NCBI GenBank assembly: GCA_903899145.1
Contig: CAIUHY010000046.1
Span: 1-6,559, forward strand
DNA length: 6,559 bases
Source of the DNA: an uncultured Actinomycetes bacterium
GTDB taxonomy: Bacteria; Actinomycetota; Actinomycetes; Nanopelagicales; Nanopelagicaceae
Direction: 5' to 3'
Position numbers and translations under genes: made by a program. The stretch's first letter is position 1. Each line of letters begins with the position of its first letter. Positions 1 to 4,826 of the stretch are shown in pieces. Below the pieces are notes generated by a model. The model made no database searches and had not been told where the DNA came from. It was given only the letters and a program-made list of their open reading frames with translations.

Positions 1-1
1 C

Positions 2-262
2 TTTGGGGCGACATGCTGGATTGGCGGATGTTGGGTGAGCCCCGAAGCCAGGGGACAAGGCATCCTTCGAGCGATGTTTAATTATGTTGATGGACAAGTT
101 CCTGTGCGCGACTGGAGCAAGCAAGGCCTAGGTGTTATGGAAGATAATCTGCTGGCAATTAGCGCCTATGAAAAGCTTGGTTTTCTCGTAATGGGGGAGA
201 AGAAGGTTGCTAATTTAGAATTGAATACGTTCTACCAACGAATGATTCGAACAGCAAAGTGA
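2..262 (+). CDS. GNAT-family N-acetyltransferase, C-terminal part (5' end outside window)
   Basis: The frame is open from the left edge, so the 5' end lies outside the window. The GTG at 35 is internal rather than a start, because the residues before it continue the fold: W-V-S-P-E-A-R-G-Q-G is the classic GNAT motif A, a beta strand followed by the acetyl-CoA pyrophosphate-binding loop R-G-Q-G-I. Downstream, L-x-V-x-x-x-N, then A-x-x-A-Y-E-K-L-G-F, is GNAT motif B near the C-terminus. The protein would transfer an acetyl group from acetyl-CoA to an amine in the cytoplasm. The substrate cannot be told because the N-terminal half is missing. The stop codon overlaps the GTG start of the next acetyltransferase (GTGA), which indicates translational coupling. 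I am confident of the family and have no basis for a specific substrate. Confidence 0.85.
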   Translation, partial: FGATCWIGGCWVSPEARGQGILRAMFNYVDGQVPVRDWSKQGLGVMEDNLLAISAYEKLGFLVMGEKKVANLELNTFYQRMIRTAK

Positions 263-798
263 TTGAGACTCTTAGGCTTGAACTTCATCTAATTCAAGCG
301 GAAGATCTCATTATTCTTTTTGAGCATCCAGAAGATTTCTCAATATATGAAGGCAAGAGCTATAAGAATCCACACCGCGTTTTGATAGATGATCAAGGCC
401 CTCTCTCTTGGAGAGTTCCTCAAGTCAAAGAAGATGCATCACTTAATATGTGGTTTGTTAGATGGATCGTTGCTAAAGAATCTAGAGAAATTATCGGAAG
501 CACAAGCTTTCATGGGGCGCCAGATGCCTCAGGAATGATAGAAATTGGATTAGGGATTCATCCAGATTTTCAGAATCAGGGGTATGGATATGAAGCGCTC
601 AAGGCAATGTGGAGTTGGGTCATTGCCCAGCCAGGAGTAAAGACCTTGCGTTACACCGTTAGCCCAGAGAATGCAGTATCCATTCATCTAGTTAATAAAT
701 TTGGATTTACCCATATGGGTCAGCAGATTGATGAGATCGATGGCCCTGAAGATATATATGAAATGAGCGCTCTGAAGTTCGCGCAGAAGCATCCGTAA
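259..798 (+). CDS. GNAT-family N-acetyltransferase (RimJ/RimL-like)
   Basis: This 179-residue protein has the usual length and layout of RimJ/RimL-type GNAT enzymes, which acetylate alpha-amino groups of proteins or small amines with acetyl-CoA. It opens with T-x-R-L-x-L, as many RimL-like proteins do. The central strand I-E-I-G-L-G-I (about residues 94-100) leads into the acetyl-CoA loop Q-N-Q-G-Y-G-Y-E-A-L (105-114). The stretch from P136-E-N to K147-F-G-F is motif B. The start is GTG at 259, overlapping the stop of the upstream GNAT gene as GTGA. No separate Shine-Dalgarno is needed if the ribosome reinitiates. The residues between about 30 and 65 are unlike any specific subfamily I recognise. 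Two acetyltransferases in a coupled pair suggests related jobs or an old duplication, but they are too divergent to say more. The substrate is unknown. Confidence 0.88.
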   Translation: MIETLRLELHLIQAEDLIILFEHPEDFSIYEGKSYKNPHRVLIDDQGPLSWRVPQVKEDASLNMWFVRWIVAKESREIIGSTSFHGAPDASGMIEIGLGIHPDFQNQGYGYEALKAMWSWVIAQPGVKTLRYTVSPENAVSIHLVNKFGFTHMGQQIDEIDGPEDIYEMSALKFAQKHP

Positions 799-938
799 CA
801 TCTGCCTCATGACTACATCAGTCATAGTGCCAACTCTCACTAAAAATTACTGAGTGCTACCACCAGGCATATTTATCTGCTAGTTCATTTGAATCATAAA
901 GACTTCTCTTACACGTTTATTCGGAGAGAGGTTAGAAA

Positions 939-1490
939 ATGGCAAAAGTCATTGATCGTAAATCTTTAGACAAGATCGCTAGCTCAGTCGGAGGACTGCT
1001 AGCAGTCGGGTTATTAATAGCTGGAGCTCTCATGACCTGGGCTTATAGTTTCACAAATGATCAGGTGAAGACCCAGCTTTTAGCACAACAGATTTTTTTA
1101 CCTGCAGCTGGCACTGGTGGGCTAACAAGTTTGCCCGCGGCTGATCAGACGATTGTTGCTAAATATGCAGGAGAGCAAGTTGTTAATGGTCGTCAAGCAG
1201 AGGTATTTGCAGATCATTACATTGCTGTTCACTTGCGCGGCATTGGTAAAGGAATGACTTATTCACAAGCAAGTACCGCCTCAATGGCTGCGCCTACTGA
1301 CACTGCTTTAGCAGGAGAAGTTCAGACACTTTTTAGAGGGGAAACACTTCGAGGGATGCTTTTGAATGCATACGCCTTCTGGCAAATCGGTCAGATTGTT
1401 TTAATTGCTTCATATGTTGCATATCTTGGTGCGGTTCTCTTCCTACTACTGACCCTGCTTGGGTTCCGGCATGGACGCAGGCAAGCGTAA
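939..1490 (+). CDS. Conserved actinobacterial two-TM membrane protein, unknown function
   Basis: This 183-residue protein has a TM helix at about residues 17-38, an extracytoplasmic stretch of about 110 residues, a second TM helix at about 148-175, and a short basic tail (R-H-G-R-R). The middle region carries A-G-E-Q-V-V-N-G-R-Q-A, then D-H-Y-I-A-V-H-L, then L-F-R-G-E-T-L-R-G-M-L-L-N-A-Y-A-F-W. I recall very similar blocks in actinobacterial proteins often auto-labelled 'aromatic ring-opening dioxygenase LigA'. Nothing here resembles a LigA or LigB active site, so that label should not be carried over. A GAGAGG Shine-Dalgarno at 926-931, seven bases before ATG, supports the start. The gene stands alone between two AT-rich gaps. 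I see no cofactor-binding motif and no cysteine. The family assignment is from memory; the function is unknown. Confidence 0.8.
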   Translation: MAKVIDRKSLDKIASSVGGLLAVGLLIAGALMTWAYSFTNDQVKTQLLAQQIFLPAAGTGGLTSLPAADQTIVAKYAGEQVVNGRQAEVFADHYIAVHLRGIGKGMTYSQASTASMAAPTDTALAGEVQTLFRGETLRGMLLNAYAFWQIGQIVLIASYVAYLGAVLFLLLTLLGFRHGRRQA

Positions 1491-1505
1491 ATCTATGCAT
1501 ATGGG

Positions 1506-1523
1506 CCTCACCTCTCCGTGAGG
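1506..1523 (+). terminator. Weak hairpin after the two-TM gene
   Basis: CCTCAC (1506-1511) and GTGAGG (1518-1523) form a perfect six-base stem with a six-base loop, 15 bases after the stop codon of the two-TM protein gene. No T-run follows, so this is not a canonical intrinsic terminator. It may slow transcription or protect the 3' end. Confidence 0.3.
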
Positions 1524-1584
1524 ATTAGCTCCCTATTGCTAGTAACGGGTGAATTTAAGGCAAACTATATGGACACGTCCCAAA

Positions 1585-1602
1585 TAGTTGAAACTTCAAC
1601 AA
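1585..1602. promoter_or_regulatory. Palindromic operator upstream of the DoxX gene (site 1)
   Basis: The sequence TAGTTGAA-AC-TTCAACAA is an inverted repeat with perfect inner half-sites GTTGAA (1587-1592) and TTCAAC (1595-1600). Read on the minus strand, its core GTTGAAGTTTCAACTAT is identical over 17 bases to the site at 5701-5717 in front of the extradiol dioxygenase gene. It overlaps a TTGAAA -35-like hexamer and lies about 19 bases upstream of the -10 box, the expected position for a repressor. Dyads of this size are typical for MarR- or TetR-type dimers. No such regulator is encoded in the window. Confidence 0.7.
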
Positions 1603-1618
1603 ATTAGCAGTCTAAAAT
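1588..1618 (+). promoter_or_regulatory. Putative promoter of the DoxX gene
   Basis: A TTGAAA hexamer (1588-1593) and TAAAAT (1613-1618) are separated by 19 bases, slightly long but usable. Transcription would begin near 1625, giving an untranslated leader of about 48 bases that contains the AAAGGA ribosome site at 1662-1667. The -35 hexamer lies inside the palindromic operator. Confidence 0.5.
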
Positions 1619-1672
1619 ACGTTTACCGAATACCAACAGGCTTTCCCCGCCTCATATAGACAAAGGAAAACA

Positions 1673-2107
1673 ATGAACGCAATTGCACTTATTGGCAGAA
1701 TCTTGTTCTCGATCATTTTCATCTCAGGTGGAGTCAACCATTTCGCCAAGCTTGAAGCGATGACAGGATATGCAAAGTATAAGAAGCTTCCTGCTGCAAA
1801 GTTTGGCGTACTTCTCTCAGGCCTCATGATTCTACTTGGTGGAGTTTATGTACTTCTAGGCATTTATGTTGACCTAGGTGCACTTTTGATCGCAATCTTC
1901 TGTATCTTGTCTGCAGTTATTTTCCACGATTTCTGGAAAGAGACAGATGCAACAGCAAAGATGAATTCTCAAACAGCATTCATGAAGAACTTGTCAATCG
2001 CTGGAGCTTCACTTGTTATTTTCGCTCTTGCATATAAGGGACACGGAATTACAGTTGATAACTTCGGTTGGGTTATCTCAAAGGCGCATATCGCTCTTTG
2101 GAAATAG
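1673..2107 (+). CDS. DoxX-family membrane protein
   Basis: This 144-residue inner-membrane protein has four hydrophobic segments at about residues 4-24, 45-64, 67-85 and 103-121. It matches the DoxX family by G-R-I-L-F-S-I-I-F-I-S-G-G-V-N-H-F at the start, the G-Y-A-K/K-K-L-P segment after TM1, and the H-D-F-W signature (85-88) after TM3. DoxX-family proteins are found in thiosulfate:quinone reductase, in mycobacterial redox-stress complexes and, as CatD, beside catechol dioxygenase in Bacillus subtilis. A quinone- or thiol-linked redox role is therefore likely but unproven here. The ATG at 1673 follows AAAGGA with five bases between. Transcription probably starts at a promoter covered by a palindromic operator shared with the dioxygenase gene at 5734, and stops at the hairpin at 2123. 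It is monocistronic and convergent with the four-TM gene. Confidence 0.9.
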   Translation: MNAIALIGRILFSIIFISGGVNHFAKLEAMTGYAKYKKLPAAKFGVLLSGLMILLGGVYVLLGIYVDLGALLIAIFCILSAVIFHDFWKETDATAKMNSQTAFMKNLSIAGASLVIFALAYKGHGITVDNFGWVISKAHIALWK

Positions 2108-2122
2108 TTTTTAAATCAATAA

Positions 2123-2170
2123 AAATGGCCGCTGGGTTATCCTGGCGGTCATTTACTTTTAATTTTATTT
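2123..2170. terminator. Intrinsic terminator between convergent genes
   Basis: Bases 2123-2136 can pair with 2141-2154 around a TTAT loop, with three G-U wobbles on the plus-strand transcript. The core GGCCGC/GCGGTC is GC-rich and is followed by a broken T-tract up to 2170. It sits in the 57-base gap between the DoxX stop and the stop of the minus-strand four-TM gene, and the T-tract runs over that stop. It should serve the DoxX transcript well. On the minus strand the wobbles become mismatches, so termination there would be weaker, although an A-rich stretch upstream provides a U-tract. Confidence 0.8.
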
Positions 2171-2539
2171 AAGGCTAGAGGCAAGACCGATGTTCGCAAC
2201 TGTTAGAAGGAGTAGTGTCCAATATGCGCGGTTTGTTATCGACACCTTCTTTGACTCCCTAAATGCCACGATCAAGATGACGATGACAACAACAAGTTTA
2301 AGTGCCACAGTTCCATTGTTGTATGCAGACCATTTTGTAGCATCGTCATGATGAAGTCCGCTTCTAATACCCACGAGTGCAAGACCTGCTACTAAAGCAG
2401 TGAGCGCGGCATGAATAAGCCCGGTTGGAAGCTTCTTAGGATTTTTCCCTGCCTGCATAAGCAGTAGGACAACGATGGCAGCAACACAGATAACGTGAAT
2501 TGCAAGGACTAGCGCTTGTAATATTTCGAGTAGATGCAT
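2165..2539 (-). CDS. Four-TM integral membrane protein, unknown function
   Basis: This 124-residue protein is mostly membrane. Hydrophobic segments lie at about residues 6-28, 39-61, 77-93 and 105-121. The loops include K-N-P-K-K after TM1, H-H-D-D between TM2 and TM3, and R-E-S-K-K between TM3 and TM4. The basic loops suggest that both termini are outside, or that the loops after TM1 and TM3 are cytoplasmic, by the positive-inside rule. I do not recognise the family beyond a general resemblance to small actinobacterial integral membrane proteins. The ATG at 2539 is the first possible start after an in-frame TAG at 2551-2549. GGAG at about 2552-2557 lies roughly 12 bases upstream, a slightly long spacing. 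It follows the LuxR-type gene by 25 bases on the same strand, so the two are very likely cotranscribed. Confidence 0.75.
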   Translation of the reverse strand: MHLLEILQALVLAIHVICVAAIVVLLLMQAGKNPKKLPTGLIHAALTALVAGLALVGIRSGLHHDDATKWSAYNNGTVALKLVVVIVILIVAFRESKKVSITNRAYWTLLLLTVANIGLASSLK

Positions 2540-2564
2540 AGGTACATTCTAACTCCGCTGAAGA

Positions 2565-2885
2565 TTATTCGATGTGTTGCATGCAGACTTTGCGCCCATC
2601 AGGTCCAACTTGGAGATGGCGGCAAGGCAGATTTAGGTCGTCAAAGGCATCATCGCCAAAATTGGTGCGATAAGCCAGTGCAAGAAGGACCCGTACGTTT
2701 GTGTCCCCATCTGATGTAATCCCAAAGGCGCGTGCTGATCTACTCACTGTATTTTCAACAACTTTTTCGGTATGTGAAGTTTCAAGTGCGATTGCAGAAT
2801 TTGATTTACCTTCACAGACAAGTGCAAGTACTAGGTGTTCAAAAGGAGTTAACTCCCGCTGCATAATCGTGATGTCATTAATCAT
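2565..2885 (-). CDS. Stand-alone LuxR/GerE-type HTH transcriptional regulator
   Basis: This 106-residue protein consists of a LuxR-type DNA-binding domain plus a short tail. Residues 10-72 show the pattern L-T-P-x-E-x-x-V-L-x-L-V-x-E-G-K-S-N-x-x-I-A, then K-x-V-E-N-T-V-S-R-x-x-R-x-F-G-I, ending V-R-V-L-L-A-L-A-Y, as in LuxR/GerE domains. There is no receiver or autoinducer domain, so input must come from elsewhere. The tail (about 84-106) has Cys88 and Cys101 near histidines (C-R-H and C-M-Q-H), which could bind a metal or sense redox; that is speculation. I chose ATG at 2885 rather than GTG at 2894 because GGAGAGG (minus strand, 2900-2894) lies eight bases before this ATG but abuts the GTG. 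It is divergent from the cytochrome b operon across a dyad-rich gap, so it may control that operon and itself. Confidence 0.82.
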   Translation of the reverse strand: MINDITIMQRELTPFEHLVLALVCEGKSNSAIALETSHTEKVVENTVSRSARAFGITSDGDTNVRVLLALAYRTNFGDDAFDDLNLPCRHLQVGPDGRKVCMQHIE

Positions 2886-2910
2886 TTTCTTCACCTCTCC
2901 ATCAGAACAC

Positions 2911-2924
2911 TAGCACTAGTGCTA
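2911..2924. promoter_or_regulatory. 14-bp perfect palindrome (dyad 1) between LuxR-type gene and cytochrome operon
   Basis: TAGCACTAGTGCTA is a perfect palindrome, made of the half-sites AGCACT and AGTGCT with no spacer. It lies 26 bases from the LuxR-type start codon in the divergent gap. If the minus-strand -10 is TAAATT (2938-2933), the dyad falls just after that transcription start, where a bound protein would block the regulator's own transcription. The binding protein is inferred, not shown. Confidence 0.6.
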
Positions 2925-2942
2925 ACGCTCAGAATTTATGGG

Positions 2943-2960
2943 GCGAGTGCTGGCACTCGC
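2943..2960. promoter_or_regulatory. 18-bp dyad (dyad 2) between LuxR-type gene and cytochrome operon
   Basis: GCGAGTGC-TG-GCACTCGC has perfect eight-base arms with a two-base centre. Its inner halves AGTGCT and GGCACT match the half-site of dyad 1, whose centre is 34 bases away. It is centred about 51 bases before the proposed start of the cytochrome-operon transcript at 3003, a usual place for an activator. It is GC-rich against an AT-rich background. A short RNA hairpin is possible, but with only two loop bases a DNA-binding site is more likely. Confidence 0.6.
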
Positions 2961-2990
2961 GAATATAGAAATTCAGCCTCAGAAGAGTTC

Positions 2991-2996
2991 TACCGT
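2991..2996 (+). promoter_or_regulatory. Possible -10 box for a leaderless cytochrome b operon transcript
   Basis: TACCGT fits TAnnnT and ends six bases before the ATG at 3003, the same spacing seen before the two genes at 4827 and 5734. The match to TATAAT is weak. TATAGA at 2964-2969 is an alternative that would give a short leader. Confidence 0.3.
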
Positions 2997-3002
2997 CAAG
3001 GT

Positions 3003-3164
3003 ATGGGAATATTTGGACACTTTATGAACTTCAATGCCGTTTACCTGCACTGGGGTTGGTTACTAATATCGGTAACAAATCTCCTGGTTATCTTGTCGAT
3101 GGTAACAATTTTTCTCCTTGCTCTCACTCTGCCATTTCCTCAAAATAAGGAGAATAAGAAATGA
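3003..3164 (+). CDS. Small one-TM protein of the cytochrome b operon
   Basis: This 53-residue protein has a single hydrophobic helix at about residues 17-41 (from G-W-L-L-I-S-V-T-N-L-L through F-L-L-A-L), preceded by an H-W-G-W motif and followed by P-F-P and a charged, lysine-rich tail. Its stop overlaps the start of the cytochrome b gene as ATGA, so the two are translated together. A likely role is as a small structural subunit of the same complex, comparable in kind to the small subunits of cytochrome bc and b6f complexes. The start is uncertain. The frame is open back to a GTG at 2919, but that would run through both dyads. ATG 3003 has a -10-like box for leaderless expression, and ATG 3024 (46 residues) has a weak GGA six bases upstream. 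I do not recognise a named family. Confidence 0.72.
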   Translation: MGIFGHFMNFNAVYLHWGWLLISVTNLLVILSMVTIFLLALTLPFPQNKENKK

Positions 3165-3802
3165 GTAGCAAAGAAAAAGAGTTATGGACAGCAAAGTTGC
3201 GGGGAGTTTGGCAGAGAAATTTACCTGTTGAAAAACTTTTACCAGATACCCAACCGGCATATGTTTCTAGTTGGATTTATACATTTGGTGTCCTGACACT
3301 TTCTTCTCTTTTCGTCATTATTGCTTCCGGTGTAGTTCTAGCTTTTGAAGGACCAAGTTGGTACCACCTATCGAATGTTGGGCATTTTGTTAACAGCCTT
3401 CATTTTTGGAGTGTTCAGCTCTTCTTCATCTTTATGGTGATTCATCTCTGGGGTAAATTTTGGATGGCAGCTTGGCGTGGTCGCCGCGTGGCAACATGGA
3501 TGACCGGCGGAATTGCTTTTGTTGCATCGATTGCAACCGCTTTCACTGGTTACCTCGTTCAAACAAACTTCGACTCACAGTGGATTTCATTTGAAGCAAA
3601 AGATGGATTTAACTCAGTTGGTGTAGGTGCTTGGTTTACAGTGACCAACTTGGGGCAGATGCTTTTATTACACGTGGCGTTCTTGCCATTGATTCTTGGA
3701 GTGCTCACGATTCTTCATGTCTTATTAGTCCGCGCTAAGGGCGTGGTTCCTCCTATTGATGCATTTGATAATGGAAAGAAGTCAAAGGGAGCACGCACAT
3801 GA
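3161..3802 (+). CDS. Diheme cytochrome b, b6-like N-terminal domain protein
   Basis: This 213-residue membrane protein corresponds to the N-terminal half of cytochrome b (PetB-like). Four helices lie at about residues 36-62, 78-103, 111-133 and 162-190. Helix B carries His81 and His95, 14 apart. Helix D carries His171 and His186, 15 apart, the longer spacing that I recall for cytochrome b6 rather than bc1. These four would hold two b hemes across the membrane. The family's usual Arg three residues before the first His is Asn78 here. There is no C-terminal four-helix half and no PEWY motif, so a normal quinol-oxidation site cannot be assumed. AAGGAG (3147-3152) lies eight bases before ATG. The gene overlaps both neighbours by four bases (ATGA). 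No Rieske or c-type cytochrome gene is nearby. It likely passes electrons across the membrane in an unusual complex. Confidence 0.88.
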   Translation: MSSKEKELWTAKLRGVWQRNLPVEKLLPDTQPAYVSSWIYTFGVLTLSSLFVIIASGVVLAFEGPSWYHLSNVGHFVNSLHFWSVQLFFIFMVIHLWGKFWMAAWRGRRVATWMTGGIAFVASIATAFTGYLVQTNFDSQWISFEAKDGFNSVGVGAWFTVTNLGQMLLLHVAFLPLILGVLTILHVLLVRAKGVVPPIDAFDNGKKSKGART

Positions 3803-4767
3803 GCTCTCCCCGAATTGAGGATTTAGATAGCCAACCTTGGGCTGGTCGCACGCGCCGTTATGACATCATCAAAGAAGGGACGATTGCTCTTCTCGTCGTC
3901 ACATTACTCACAATCGCTGCATCTATGTTCTTTGGTTCACCAGATGATAAGCAATTGACCTTTAAATCATGGGCAGCTGTAGCTCCCTCAGATTTTTATC
4001 AAACAGCAGCTCATGAAATTGCTGGCACAAGTGAGTCTGCAGGGTATGGAGCCCCATATAACAGCGCATCAGATGGTGTAAACCTAGGCCCACTTCATCT
4101 TGCAAAGATTTTTGGTGTAAGCCGTCCAGTTAATTCTGTTAATGACTTTGTTATTGTGCCGCTTTCTACACAAGTAAATACTCCAGAAGTGAGCGCTGCG
4201 CTTAAAACATGGAATGTTAGTGATTCAAAGATGCAGCAAGGCTGGGCAAGTAAATATGACGATGCGCTTACAAAAGCAAATGGTGATCAAGCAAAGATTC
4301 CTGCTGGGGCTTTGGCAGATTTCGGCCCTGTACCTGCGATGATCAGTGGCCTACTCACTATGGCTCAGAGCGGCTCGCTAGATGCAGTTCTGCTCTCTCA
4401 AGGAAATTACTTCCAGTTTGATAATACTAAACAAACTTTGTTTATGGGCGATGGAAATTATTTTAATGACCAAAGCACAGCATCACATTTGCAAGGTGAC
4501 ACATGGGGCATGATGAATGAGACAGGCCGCTATCCGGGACAAGCTTGGCTATGGCTCTATTCATTCTGGTATCAAATCCCACCATTTAACAATGGTGATC
4601 AGCATCCATTTGGAGCAAATGCTGACGCCTACATCATGGTGATTATGGGTTTGTTATCTGCAGGGCTGGTATTCATACCATTTATTCCAGGTATCAAAAA
4701 CTTGCCACGGCGTATTCCCATTCACCGTTTAATTTGGAAGCAGTATTACAAGCAAGAGAATTTGTAG
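3799..4767 (+). CDS. Cytochrome b-associated membrane protein with large extracytoplasmic domain
   Basis: This 322-residue protein has a cytoplasmic N-terminus with R-T-R-R, a TM helix at about 28-46, some 225 residues likely outside the membrane, a final TM helix at about 276-298, and a basic cytoplasmic tail (L-P-R-R-I-P-I-H-R). The outer domain contains A-H-E-I-A-G-T-S-E-S-A-G-Y-G-A-P-Y-N (71-88), L-G-P-L-H-L (96-101), and an aromatic block W-L-W-L-Y-S-F-W-Y-Q-I-P-P-F (250-263) just before the last helix. That block is loosely reminiscent of the PEWY region of cytochrome b subunit IV, but I would not call it homologous. There is no cysteine, so no CxxCH heme site and no Rieske cluster. AAAGGGAG lies about seven bases before ATG, and the start overlaps the cytochrome b stop (ATGA). 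From memory, similar pairs occur in other actinobacteria. Function unknown; probably a dedicated subunit. Confidence 0.78.
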   Translation: MSSPRIEDLDSQPWAGRTRRYDIIKEGTIALLVVTLLTIAASMFFGSPDDKQLTFKSWAAVAPSDFYQTAAHEIAGTSESAGYGAPYNSASDGVNLGPLHLAKIFGVSRPVNSVNDFVIVPLSTQVNTPEVSAALKTWNVSDSKMQQGWASKYDDALTKANGDQAKIPAGALADFGPVPAMISGLLTMAQSGSLDAVLLSQGNYFQFDNTKQTLFMGDGNYFNDQSTASHLQGDTWGMMNETGRYPGQAWLWLYSFWYQIPPFNNGDQHPFGANADAYIMVIMGLLSAGLVFIPFIPGIKNLPRRIPIHRLIWKQYYKQENL

Positions 4768-4814
4768 TCGTGACCCGTACCTTGTGACAGAGTGCAAGGA
4801 TGCGTCATAGGATC

Positions 4815-4820
4815 TAATCT
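4815..4820 (+). promoter_or_regulatory. -10 box, leaderless start of the MpaB-family gene
   Basis: TAATCT fits TAnnnT and ends six bases before the GTG at 4827. This would place the transcription start on the start codon. The AGAGGAG just before and into the GTG is too close to act as a Shine-Dalgarno, so leaderless initiation explains the start better. Confidence 0.5.
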
Positions 4821-4826
4821 AGAGGA

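Noticed and set aside
35..37. GTG at 35 as a true start for the first GNAT gene
   Set aside because: The frame is open to the left edge, and the codons around it encode motif A of the GNAT fold, which cannot be the N-terminus of a working enzyme.
809..825. Hairpin ATGACT-N5-AGTCAT after the second GNAT gene
   Set aside because: The stem is short and AT-rich and no T-tract follows. It could be a minor dyad, but it is not repeated elsewhere in the window.
1491..1672. A small RNA, tRNA or riboswitch in the gap before the DoxX gene
   Set aside because: Only one short hairpin and the operator/promoter are visible; there is no cloverleaf and no aptamer pattern that I recognise.
2886..2894. GTG at 2894 as start of the LuxR-type gene
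   Set aside because: The GGAGAGG motif touches this GTG with no spacing; it fits the ATG at 2885 with eight bases between.
2534..2913. Plus-strand open frames opposite the LuxR-type gene
   Set aside because: They are antisense to a well-supported HTH gene, have no family pattern and no ribosome sites.
2911..2960. CIRCE (HrcA) heat-shock operator
   Set aside because: The half-sites GCACT/AGTGC recall CIRCE, but CIRCE needs TTAGCACTC-N9-GAGTGCTAA. Here the arms are joined with zero or two bases between them, or reversed in order, and no chaperone gene follows.
2919..3002. GTG at 2919 as start of the small TM protein
   Set aside because: It would make the N-terminus run through both dyads, gives 28 residues of unlikely sequence before the conserved-looking part, and has no ribosome site.
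4780..4799. Terminator after the cytochrome b operon
   Set aside because: CCTTG/CAAGG makes only a five-base stem with a ten-base loop and has no T-run, so read-through into the MpaB-family gene remains possible.
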